The translations under genes were made by a program, and so were the position numbers. From Steinernema hermaphroditum (lineage: Eukaryota; Nematoda; Chromadorea; Rhabditida; Steinernematidae), in contig CM059623.1 of the NCBI GenBank assembly GCA_030435675.1, positions 1,762,012-1,826,011 on the forward strand: a stretch of DNA of 64,000 nt. The letters run 5' to 3'. Below the pieces are notes generated by a model. It saw only the letters and a list, made by a program, of their open reading frames with translations. It made no database searches and had not been told where the DNA came from. This document shows, one piece after another, positions 11,671 to 21,414 of this stretch (the first letter of the stretch is position 1; every line of letters begins with the position of its first letter).

Positions 11671-11680
11671 CTATAAAATA
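11671..11680 (+). promoter_or_regulatory. TATA box of the secreted-protein gene
   Basis: CTATAAAATA lies 36-45 bp upstream of the ATG at 11716, leaving room for a very short 5' UTR. No second TATA-like site lies nearby. The position fits a compact TATA-driven gene. Confidence 0.5.
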
Positions 11681-11715
11681 CTGCCTGTGGATGGTGAAGA
11701 CAGTCAGTTCTCAAC

Positions 11716-12353
11716 ATGACCTCGAAGACTCTACTTCTTCTCTTCGCTCTTCTTGCTATCGTAGGGAGCTTTAAGATGATCTTGTAAGTGGAGCCTCTTT
11801 AGAGCCTTGCGGTTTCCGTCCAAAAGGAGGATGTCTTGGCCGAACCCCAGTGTGACTGTGGCACTATCACCGGTGTTCTCATGAAGACCGTCGGAAAGAT
11901 TCGCAGCTTCTTGACGGGACTCGTCTTCCGCGCTCTTCAGATCCCCGGATGTGGATTTGAAAAGTCGGTGAAACTGGTGGTTCACCTCGTCAATGAAGTT
12001 CTCTATCTCCTCGCTTCCTTGTTCGGCCTCGGTACGCATGAATCTGCTTGCTAGTAGCAAAGATCTCTTCTTTAGCCATCCCACAGCAGCCATCCGAAGA
12101 GCCCTATCAGATGTGCCACGGATTCGAGAGTCTCGTCAACGACTTCAGAGCTCTGATTAATGACCTCATCAGCGACGACCAAGAATTCAAGCGGTGCGAT
12201 TGCCAGGTCCCCAACGCGCTCCGGGACTTCGTCAACTTCCTCATTCGTCTTCTCCAGCGTCTCGACAAGTACCTTGGAGGCGGCGACGGAACTGAGGAAC
12301 CCCCAATGCTCAACAAGGTTTCGTTCGAAGACTTCCTTCGTGTCCAGCACTGA
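11716..12353 (+). CDS. Putative secreted helical protein, about 175 aa, three exons
   Basis: Best model: exons 11716-11760, 11827-12031 and 12076-12353. Intron 2 (12032-12075, 44 nt, GTACGC...TTCTTTAG) is convincing and keeps frame. Intron 1 is less certain: GTAGGG at 11761 to CAAAAG at 11826 keeps frame, whereas the better-looking GTAAGT donor at 11784 does not. The N-terminus (MTSKTLLLLFALLAI) is a clear signal peptide. The mature part has a CDC motif in each of exons 2 and 3 plus two more Cys (PGCG, MCHG). Long amphipathic segments such as VKLVVHLVNEVLYLLASLFG and ALRDFVNFLIRLLQRLDKYL suggest a disulfide-stabilised helical bundle. I recognise no family; saposin-like folds are only a loose analogy. 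The TATA box at 11671 supports the start. Both main exons are compact and open, so the gene looks intact. Confidence 0.6.
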
Positions 12354-12359
12354 TATGAT

Positions 12360-13560
12360 ATTTCACGAATGGTTTATCTTCATCTTTATTGAATATAACT
12401 GCACCATCTTATAAAGGTGTTTGGTGATTTTCCTCTGCACATGGGCTGCTCGGGATCTCAGGTCTTAAGTGCCCGAAATTTCAGGATCGGGTATTTCGTC
12501 ATCTCTGACCCCATCAACGAACGACCAAAGAGCAAGTCTGTGTATGATATCAAATAAACATTTGTTAGTACAGCACAAAGATAAACGAATAACATACAGA
12601 GCGCTTATCACAGGAGAACGACGCCTGGACAGAAGAACGCTAAACAAAGTTGTATGGTACGTTGTGAAACGTTTTTATTCAAATGCCTTTTCGGAATAAG
12701 GACTGTGAACTCTGCACATGATAGACCTATTCGCACTGTACTTCGGATGATAGGGTTAGGTCGGTTTCACTGCATTTGTATCGATGTGCTTGTTTATGTA
12801 CCCTTTTCAAACTTACTCTTGACCAAAGTGAAATCAACAATTTGCATTTTTGTTGTATTCCAAGCAATTCTTTTGAACTTGGGCAGCTGCTCGATTGTTA
12901 ACTGAAACTGCTCCCCCTCTCTTTCAGTGCAACTTTTTGCGTTTCCCGGAAGGGCAATGTTCGCACCGAAAGTGAACTTATTCTCACAGAAAAAGACATT
13001 TCATGGAAGGCACAAATTTGCCGATCGGAAATCAATTCACATCCGCCCTCCATCCGCCCTAACATCACGCACGCACTCTTGTAGAAAAAAGTTTCAGATA
13101 TTGAACATTTGATTCTGGTCGAGTTCATCTTGCACTTCCGGTGATGTGGATGTGTAAAAGCAGATACCGCAAACCATCTCCTCTAAGGATCTCTGTACTT
13201 CTCAAGTATCATTTGAATTTGATTGATTACATCTGGAACCTATTTACGACTGACTCAATAGGTAGTACATAATTGATGAATCAATGAAATGTCGCGAGCA
13301 AAACATAGGGTATATGGTAGATTTGCACAAAAGGCGTTTTATTTTATACATATGAACAAGACCTGAAGTTTCAGTAACTCATGAGTGGTATACGCTTAAA
13401 TTTTGTTATGATTGTCTCTTTTTACCTCTTTAAACATTGACATGGTGTACGAAGTTGGCACACAAGGCACAAGACCACTTGTCACGAACACATATGACGC
13501 AAATGATGCCACACGTGCAGGGGAAGCAGACTGTCTAAACTAAATGACATGTTTGAGTTT
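12360..13560. other. Gene-free interval downstream of the secreted-protein gene
   Basis: AAATAAAC near 12552 could be a polyadenylation signal for the upstream gene. ORFs of 60-83 aa overlap one another on both strands and show no domain. Confidence 0.3.
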
Positions 13561-13566
13561 GTCCTC

Positions 13567-13800
13567 AACAAAGAGTAAAGTGCAGAAATTGCTTATTAGG
13601 TATCGGCTAGTTAATGGTTATTTTTCATATTTCTGCGACTATCTGAACATGGCTCGTATCTGGCACATGACTCTATGGCTCTTTGTGTGGCAACGTATCT
13701 GGCACATGGCTCTTTGTGTCTGAACTGGTGTTAATGTCTCAATATAGAGCAAAGTGCAGAGAGTTTATCACAATACGGACTGCTTAGTGGTTATTTTTGT
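13567..13800 (+). repeat. Direct repeat pair upstream of the small ORF at 13801
   Basis: AAAGTGCAGAAATTGCTTAT (near 13576) followed by TTAATGGTTATTTTT resembles AAAGTGCAGAGAGTTTATCA (near 13751) followed by TTAGTGGTTATTTTT. Between them, ATCTGGCACATG is also repeated. The pair directly precedes the ATG at 13801. Confidence 0.45.
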
Positions 13801-14067
13801 ATGTCGACCCGTATTCTTAAGTATTTCGTATTCGCAGTTCTCATTTTTGGACTCAGACCCACAGATTGTCAAGAATTTCTTTTAAGTCGATCCCTGTTCT
13901 TCTGTCGATCCTACCATCATGTTATACCTACTGTATGGAAGCCGTTGTTGTATTGTGGAGGCGGCTTCATCAATCACTTTAACGTATTTTGCAAGAGATG
14001 CCCTTTTCGGATCCCTGAATCATATGACGTGGTATTTCGACAGAAGGACGACATATCCAAACAATAA
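13801..14067 (+). CDS. Possible small secreted Cys-containing protein, 88 aa
   Basis: Opens with an ATG and a plausible signal peptide: MSTRILK, then a hydrophobic YFVFAVLIFGL, then a possible cleavage near TDCQ. The rest has five Cys. The CGGG...NVFC-x2-C arrangement faintly recalls the end of a Kunitz domain, but the N-terminal half of such a domain is missing. No TATA box or introns seen. An overlapping ORF in another frame (13919-14104) shows that the region is simply open. It could be a pseudogene or chance. Confidence 0.3.
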   Translation: MSTRILKYFVFAVLIFGLRPTDCQEFLLSRSLFFCRSYHHVIPTVWKPLLYCGGGFINHFNVFCKRCPFRIPESYDVVFRQKDDISKQ

Positions 14068-14104
14068 CACAAAAAGCATGTTTTATTCACAGTTGATTCA
14101 ATAA

Positions 14105-16840
14105 CATGCGCATGGATTAGGAATCCAGGAAATGTCGTTAGCGGAAGCCAGGGTGTACGGTAGCTTGTGTCAAAGGCTGGAGTATGAAACACAGAGAATG
14201 TCCGTCAATGATTAGCAGTAGATGTCCACATTGATGGACATTTATGACTTTTATTCATCCCCAAATTTAAACCATTTCAAACGGTCAACCATTTATATGG
14301 GGCGTCCACGGTGTTTCGGTTTCTATGTTAATTGCCTTTAGTACGTAATATCGTAGTGTTTGGAATGAAAACATGCGAAAAGATACAAATCGAATTTGTA
14401 CCTTTTAGTGTTTATTATTTCATTATCTATAAGGAGAAATACGATATTAGTTTGAGTATGAAATTGCTGACGTCCGTGTCGATCGTTGAAACATTGCTAT
14501 CTGAACGCCATTTGCCGGTAGGTTGTCTAAGACATGTGTCAGTCTAAGAGCTAACTATGTACTTGAAACTACTCGGATACGAACATGCAGCCTCCATAAA
14601 GGCACAACTGTCTCCACGCGCCAAAGAACCAAAAATTCGGTTTTAGGGAGACCAAAACAGAAGTTTCGGATAACCCGAATAACAAACCCAATACAACTGT
14701 GCTACTTTCGTACGTTAGTTCGTGGCGCATACATAGCAGAGGTCGATGTGAATTGGTGAGTGAGTTGATCAGCGTGGAAGTCTACGACATAGCTTATCCG
14801 GTTAATAGCCAAAACAACAATTATTTTCTTATGTGGGTTTGAACTTCACCCAGTGACATGCTTTATTTCTTGTTAGTTATTTATCGAAAGACCTTCATCA
14901 GGAACATGGCTTACAATTTAAAAAAGCTGTTAATTTTTGAGGAAACTGACTGCTATGAGTCCAAGTCTCTCATCAAGTTTTAGCTGCAGCTCAGCAGCAC
15001 ACTTCATTAAGGAGAATAAGCCATAAAAGGAGTTTGATGATATCAATGAGTAACTGGTGACGAAACACAAGCACCGCATCATGGACTTATTGACGAAACG
15101 CACCTCTTTCTCGTTGATGTAACCGGGTGACTGGATGAGAATTAGGGGGCCACGTCGTCATAGGAATCAGCTTTTTGTCTTTCGTCAGAACTCATTCAAA
15201 TGATGCTGCTTTATTTGTCATGGTCATGTCTCCGTTGTCTCCACGAAACTTTATTTCAGGAATATCAAGATTTCAAAAATTAAGCATATCATATCAGATT
15301 ACCGAAATGTCCGTAACTCTCCGCTAGGGCATCTTTCAATTCTTGAAGCTATATGTCCCCTAGAACTTCCTACAAACATACATAAGTACGAACATCAGGT
15401 TAATGAATTGTGTCACGCAAAGTTTACCACGAACAGGCTATCGAAAAGTGGTGAATCAGCCGTAGAGAGGGCGACGAAACTGAAATTATTTACGAACATG
15501 TACCCAGCCGGAGACTTTGCTCCAGACAGAACATGGAATATTAACAGTTCTGCGAGTGAACTTTGACATCAATTTTTGCACGGTTTTTGATAGTGACTAT
15601 AGGATATTTTGTTCATTTATGACCTCTTTATGGGCGACAAGAAAACGGCTCAAAACCGATCGGGCTTACATCACGTATTTGGCCAATTTCCTTATGAGAA
15701 TGGTGATTACACCATTGCTATTGTGTTTCGGGGAGCGACCGGTCGAGTGGGGTTTATTTTATCAACAATCACATCCTTTGTGTGTGGAATCGTAGACACA
15801 AAAAGGGCATCTAGTCAGTCTGGACTAGAGACTACAACCCAGCAATTACAACTATGTTTTGTGATCATTATGACGCTGGAAGACAAACATGCAAACTTCG
15901 TCACATTGCCATGCGATGATCGCTTATTAATTACCGGACTTCCGCTGTTCCTGGCGACGTAGCTAATGACTAAGAGCAGTGATTATAGATGTTATGATTG
16001 CGGATGAAGATATAATGATAATTCCCTCGTATTTTCCTCGCTTCCCAACTCCGTACAATCTTCATAAAGAATCGCTTAAGTCATTTAAGAGCTCTTATAC
16101 GCACCGATTAATGCAATTTGTTCTATACCTGGAAGTCTGGTGGATTTAGATCATGATGTGATTATCATTACGCGAGGATCTCGAATTAAGAAGGTCGCAA
16201 TTACGTATGTTTAGTTTAGTTTGTTATGTAGCTCATTAATCATCAAGCGACTAGCATAATTCGCAGAAAGGTAGTATGCAAGTGTAAGCGAAACAGTAAG
16301 TGAGACATGTGGTTCCCATAACCTTCACGATAGTGGAAAGGAAGTGGAAAGTGGTGTCTAGGGCGTACAGTGAAAAGTCTAGACACGTGCCCTTTATCAG
16401 ACGTACCTCAAACAGACTTAGACACCACAGGTCAGACATGTACTACCAGATTTGAACGTCAAAGAGTGAGTCGCAAAGCGTTAGTCATAATTTGCGTGCA
16501 ATTTTTTAACGAATTTCAATTTTTGATAAACGTTCTTACTAGTATTTCGCATCCAGTCAGTTTAACATGCACAGTTATCGGATATCGCATGTATAATGGG
16601 GGGCAGAGGACCGGTTGGTATGATCATCGAGGAGCGCTCGCTTTCAGACGCTAGACAAAATGATATCGCCCGATCACAGATCAAACACGTTCGCAATGAG
16701 CAACACAGACAGTCTATGTATAACGAGCAGGTACCATTATACATTTGAGACCGATGGACCACCAGTTGTTAGACTGGTATGAAAACGATTCCAGAGTGCG
16801 AATTTTGCCGAACTGGATCACTGTAGCTATACTTCTGGCC
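14105..16840. other. Gene-poor interval
   Basis: About 2.7 kb without a supported gene. The longest ORF (15609-15962, 117 aa) has no domain and overlaps another ORF in a different frame. No repeat of the families named here was recognised. Confidence 0.3.
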
Positions 16841-16969
16841 ACGCCTTTCTTTACAGTTTTTGATTCACTTTTGGCCACTTTGTCGTCCCAGTTCTAGGGG
16901 TGAAAAAGCCTCTGGCTTTGAACCAACCTCTAGCTTTGAACCACCTTACGAGCACCGATCTTGCTTCCA

Positions 16970-17110
16970 CAGGGCTGGCCAAGGTCCGATGTTCAAATCC
17001 GCCCTTAGTCAGAACTTTTCCTTTTTTCTTGACGAAGCATTCTACAATCGCGTATAATTTTGCCTGCGGATGGATCCGAACCCCGGACCTTCGGTTTCGA
17101 GTCGAGTTCA
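16970..17110. repeat. Diverged fold-back with B-box-like sequences in both arms
   Basis: The left part (AAGGTCCGATGTTCAAATCC near 16980) and the right part (GGATCCGAACCCCGGACCTT near 17073) are roughly inverted relative to each other. Both contain a tRNA T-arm-like motif, read outward-in as in the perfect inverted repeat at 62717-62993. The flanks TCTAGGGGTGAA (16895) and TTCACCCCTATA (17108) are also inverted. It looks like an older member of the same class. Confidence 0.5.
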
Positions 17111-17129
17111 CCCCTATATGTACGTTGTT

Positions 17130-20100
17130 CGAATGTTGCTCTTATCTTCTGTTCATAGAAAATTCCGAAATAAACACCACTCTTCCATTCCTCTGCAATA
17201 TTCCACACTCTGGCTAATTAGTCCCAACACGGAACACAAACAACAATGAATAATTCGGTACAAACTGGACCGAATGGAGATGGATACATAAGTGACTGAG
17301 TTTTGCAAATCAGGGATATTGTCGATACATGCTCGCTGTGCTTCGCGACATTTCATCACTTCCCTGCTTCCAGGAAGCGCCTTGCTGTAAACATCCCAGA
17401 AATATCGCAGCTGTACTGGCGCCTTACGCAAATGGACTAAAATAGTAAATTCGATATTAATTTATTCATCTCTACGTCTTTTTTGTTTGAAATTATAAAA
17501 TTACGACCACATTGTTGCAGGTGATATTCTTTCAATCGACGTAGTTAAAAGTCTAAGTGTAATGAGATATTTCGCAAGTCTCAAATACAATCTTTGATCC
17601 TCTCGAAAACGGGGTTGCTTGACCCTCATCCGTCCGCACTTCGACAGATGGTCTTACAATTCATGGTCGCTAATTCATTAAGTTGTTCCATGGTCCTTTG
17701 TTAGGAAAAGTGAATGTTTCACTGAGTAATGAAAGTAAGAAATTGATCGATCTTTCGAACATCTAGCTGTAATAAGAAAATTTACTGAAGATGAGGTACA
17801 TTTCGTCAAAAGGTTGTGAAAGCTTGCTCAATGAATTTTGGACTCGATGCATGCAAGGAGAGAGGGCATTTCACTATAGACAAGAGATTTAGGAGCATCG
17901 TTCGGCATCGGCAATTCCTACATTGCAGCCTTCTGATATAGCAAATGAACAAATTGAAACGAATGGACACCCTCTGATATTCAACGAAATGTCGATCATT
18001 TAGATTTAGAATGTCGATTTAGCGATGCAACACTGTTTTTCCAAGACCCAGAACTCAATTCAATTCAATTTTAGGAAATCCTCGAATATCAAGTCCAATA
18101 TTTGAATCCGAGAACCGGACTTGTTGATCAATTGATCACTGAGAAACATACGGACTTGATGTATAGTTGGTTTCTGTTGCTTAGTGCGCTCTTCGAAATG
18201 TTTCTTCAGAAGGCGGTTCCCGAATGCGACAAAATTAAACGCCCGCAACGTCAACACGTAAACAACGCTTTTAGCAGAAATCTCGGTGTTTTTTTGGTGT
18301 GGATTTAATGTGTATTTTCTCTTCCTTACTAAAGGTGTTCTAAAACAAGAAAGCTGATGAAGGCCTAAGGAACGGTTCATGTAGCTGATCATTGGTGGTA
18401 CCAGAAGCGCTCATTAATTTCGGGCTGGTTATTGACCTTTTGTTCTCAGTGCTTGGGAATTTGTTCTTTAGAGGGACTAGAAGAAGAAAAGCCTGTAGTA
18501 GTATGCATTTAGTTGGCGGGTTTACAGTAGTTGGTATCACATTCAGATGCGATACCCACTGAGCGCTCCTTTGTCAACGGCGAGCGGACGAAACATCCAA
18601 AAATGATTGTCTTATGATTATGGTCTCATGTTCAGACCTCGGGCCCCACAGGTCTCTCGTTTATGTCTGTGGCAATCGGCCGGTTCGTCCACTCGCTCTC
18701 AGTCTCGTATGTGCAACTCGCTCAATCCACCATGCTCATTTTTCGGAACTTTAACACATAGAGCTGTTGTCTCTCTCTTATCGAGTCCTCTCTCTTATGA
18801 ATATGTATGAATTATTGTGTACAAAAATTATATGCGAACAACGTGGCTGACATGGTTTATGCACCTACAATTCGGAAAATTTCCACGAAATGCGTGTTGA
18901 AAAGCAGAATTGTCGCACTGAGAGGGTCCTTGGCCGAACCAAATACTACGATCTCCTCTAGGGAGAACCAAAACGAAAACAAGTGAAACATAACACTGGA
19001 AAATTCTTTCGAGGAAACCTTATGAATGGTCGTTGGAATGTAGGTGTTTGACTTTGTTACATTCAAGAATGACATCGACATTTGAAAGTGGCAGATTAAC
19101 CGGTTGCGCTATCTTGTTTTCATTGATTATAAGAAGCATGAGATATACTAGAGATATGGATATTATCGTGCTGATTATAAGTGTTCTGCTCGAAGATCAA
19201 GTTAATGTACCGACCAGAAACGAGTGATTGAGGGATCGAATGACTCATAGGTCTCGATATGACTTATGCCGGCAAGCACCAACACTAATTCTTGCACCAA
19301 ATAACGCAACGTAAAACGACTGTACAAAAAAGTACGAAGTATATCATATTGTACGGTTATTATGTCCTAAAAGTCGTCTGAGAACGTCCTGATCGGAAGA
19401 GTGAGGGCCCGACCGAGGATCATAATCTCCAGCGCCGTATTTTGTGACGTACATCCAAAATATGATCTAGAACCTATGACATATGGCACAACAACACTGC
19501 ATAACAGCGACTTATGTCAAGAAACACAAAGCACCGGCCTAGATCGTTTTAGTTAAAGATAAAACGAGATTTGATGGATACTTGAACGGCGTAGAACATC
19601 GGACTGGGGGGGGGGGGCTCCAAGGCATCGCTGTGGGAGTTAGCGAAGACGAGCTTAACGAACGGTGTGCAGACCGATGTGGACATCGGTATTGCAGCGG
19701 ATCTTCGATATCTAGAGTATGTAGCGTGGGTTGAGTCAGGCAGCTAACTACCGAACCTCAAAATGTTTAACAGCGACATGCAATAACTTAGCACCTTAGC
19801 TCTGCACTCAGGAGCCAAGCTAGCGATCCCATCAACACCCCTTACCCACCTCTGGTCCCACGCCAAAGTTGATAAGACGATATCGTATGCAGATTCGGCA
19901 TGGATTACGGTGCTGCTGATGGAGATGGAGAGAAAGCAGATGATGAGATCCCTGTTTCCCTGTTTATCGATACTGAGGAAGAAGGTCGCCTTTACGGGCT
20001 GCACTTCCTTATGTGCGTCCTTATGTCTTATTTTTCCTTGTCACTTTTCTTTCGAATAGAAAATCAGAAAAATACATTTATCAAATAAATATGCATAATG

Positions 20101-20200
20101 GAACAAATAAATACAATAAGATGTCAACCTATTGTTGAGCAGTTCTCAAACGGACAGTGCAGGGATACGGTAGTCTGAGCTTAGATGGTCGGCTACACAA
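17130..20200. other. Gene-poor interval with one R1 fragment
   Basis: No supported gene. 18640-18710 on the minus strand is the tail of repeat R1 (GGTTCGTCCACTCGCTCTCA). A run of 12 G lies at 19606-19617. The ORF at 19744-20004 has no domain. Confidence 0.3.
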
Positions 20201-20209
20201 TTAGACCAT

Positions 20210-20332
20210 TCAGAATTTGGTCGTGTTCCGTCTGTTGATGGCGATTTTCCTGCGGCGACGAATAAGTTCGGCGTTGGATGCGCGATGGAGGGCCAACTCG
20301 AAATCTTCGTTGGAGTAAGTAATGTGGATCAT
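20210..20332 (-). CDS. MIHITYSNE-family microprotein, copy A (40 aa)
   Basis: ATG at 20332, TGA at 20210-20212. The protein starts MIHITYSNEDFELALHRASN and continues into an Arg-rich tail (IRRRRK...INRRN) that ends in Phe. It is one of seven copies in this window (others start at 25695, 27642, 32906, 35780, 42498 and 46285). The first 15 residues are almost unchanged, while the DNA differs mainly at third codon positions (for instance ATT/ATC and AAC/AAT), so selection acts on the protein. The acidic-hydrophobic N-terminal half could form one amphipathic helix; the second half is strongly basic. There is no signal peptide. The GGCGG/TATA promoter lies about 80 bp upstream. The family is not one I recognise; nucleic-acid binding is a guess from charge only. 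Confidence 0.7.
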   Translation of the reverse strand: MIHITYSNEDFELALHRASNAELIRRRRKIAINRRNTTKF

Positions 20333-20411
20333 GATGCTAGTGGAGTGAACAAGCAGCTGCTGAAGGACAAGCAGAACTGATGGAATCTTAGGGGTGGGAC
20401 CGACAACACCC

Positions 20412-20434
20412 CTTATATACGCCTTGACTCCGCC
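20412..20434 (-). promoter_or_regulatory. Core promoter of microprotein copy A
   Basis: On the minus strand GGCGGAGTC (20426-20434) is followed after 6 bp by the TATA box TATATAAG (20412-20419), 80 bp before the ATG. The same pair in the same order precedes copies B, C, D and G. Farther upstream lies AGTTAATCTCGCG; TTAAT-type sites also precede copies B, C, D and F. Confidence 0.6.
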
Positions 20435-20559
20435 CTTTCACGGAAATCGCGAGATTAACTTTCTCTCGAGTTTGGAGAAATGTCTCCACCTTATGGGCGG
20501 AATTTTCGTGAGATCTCGAATATTCCCGACCGCTGGCTCATTAAGCGTTGTGAATAGAG

Positions 20560-21140
20560 TTCGATGATTCTCAAAAGTTCACCTTCGGTGTCGAGGGACA
20601 AAGCGACTCTAATAGCATTTCATGCAAGCGGACAAAGAAGTCAAGACTTATGCAAAATACACCGACAGACTCCGCCCAACGCCATAAGAAGAATCGATGT
20701 GTCGCCAGCCACTCATAGAATTTGCTCCAGTAACGTGCTCCAGCGTCTCTTTCAGATTCAGCTGTTCGCCGCTGACTAATGAGATCGCTGACCTTATGTC
20801 GCCTCCGCGCGGAAGCCAGACGAGAAGAAACGACTACAGTATGGCGTCTAGCACCCCTGGTTCGGATACATTGGGAGTCTTTCATTTGACATAAGTCCGA
20901 TCGTCTGTTCACTCTCTTAGAAATGAGTTGGGTTGGTTGTTTCAAAACAATCCAGTTGATTTCCAAAGAGATATATCTGGCCCGTCGAATGAGTTGAGTG
21001 AGCGGTCGTTTTTGGTCGATTTTATAATCGCTCCAGCTCTCCATAGAATACGAGGAAGCTGTATCCAACGTCTTGCCAAGAAAACTCTTATCACCGAAAG
21101 ACTCAAAGAGCACTGCCCACCCGCAAGGAAGGAACAAGAG
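20560..21140 (-). repeat. Diverged copy of repeat R1
   Basis: Recognised on the minus strand by the R1 tail (near 20876-20925), the hallmark of its central part (GAGTGAGCGGTCGTTTTTGG near 20997) and a degraded CTTGCCAAGAAAACTCTTAT core. A 188-aa ORF crosses it on the minus strand but does not match frames in other R1 copies. It abuts the 3' side of the DIRS-like element, where a recombinase ORF might have been expected. Confidence 0.5.
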
Positions 21141-21287
21141 AAAACTTCACGTACAGTCAGGTCCTAACATGTTTAGTAGCTAATTTTGAGTGAAATGAAT
21201 GAACAAACCGTAAACGTTGAAAGGCGGTCCTTTCTAGGTGTTTTGTTCAAAGACTTGGAGCCTTTTTCCGCTCCGAAGCGCTTCGCA

Positions 21288-21326
21288 CTTCTACGCGAAA
21301 AAGTACATTTCATCTTCGCGTAGAAG
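21288..21326. other. 12-bp inverted repeat in the DIRS-like 3' region
   Basis: CTTCTACGCGAA (21288-21299) and TTCGCGTAGAAG (21315-21326) are perfect inverted copies around a 15-nt loop. It lies just 3' of the RT-RNase H ORF (minus strand). DIRS-type elements carry terminal and internal complementary repeats, so this may be part of their terminal structure. Confidence 0.5.
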
Positions 21327-21414
21327 ACCACTGTCCCTTAATCCACCCTCCTACCAAATACAACGCCTCTTATAACAATAGGGATGCTTTATGCAGCTCA
21401 AGAGGCAAGAAGGA

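Noticed and set aside
12072..12350. 92-aa minus-strand ORF and the 120-aa ORF at 11731-12093
   Set aside because: Antisense to the exons of the secreted-protein gene, which has a promoter, signal peptide and intron on the plus strand.
13141..13160. GTGATGTGGATGTG as an eighth microprotein start on the minus strand
   Set aside because: The family needs GTGGATCAT here; the bases differ and the following codons do not give the SNE(D/E)FE segment.
20571..21137. 188-aa minus-strand ORF as the missing DIRS tyrosine recombinase
   Set aside because: It contains no R-H-R-Y pattern, and the sequence is a diverged R1 repeat.
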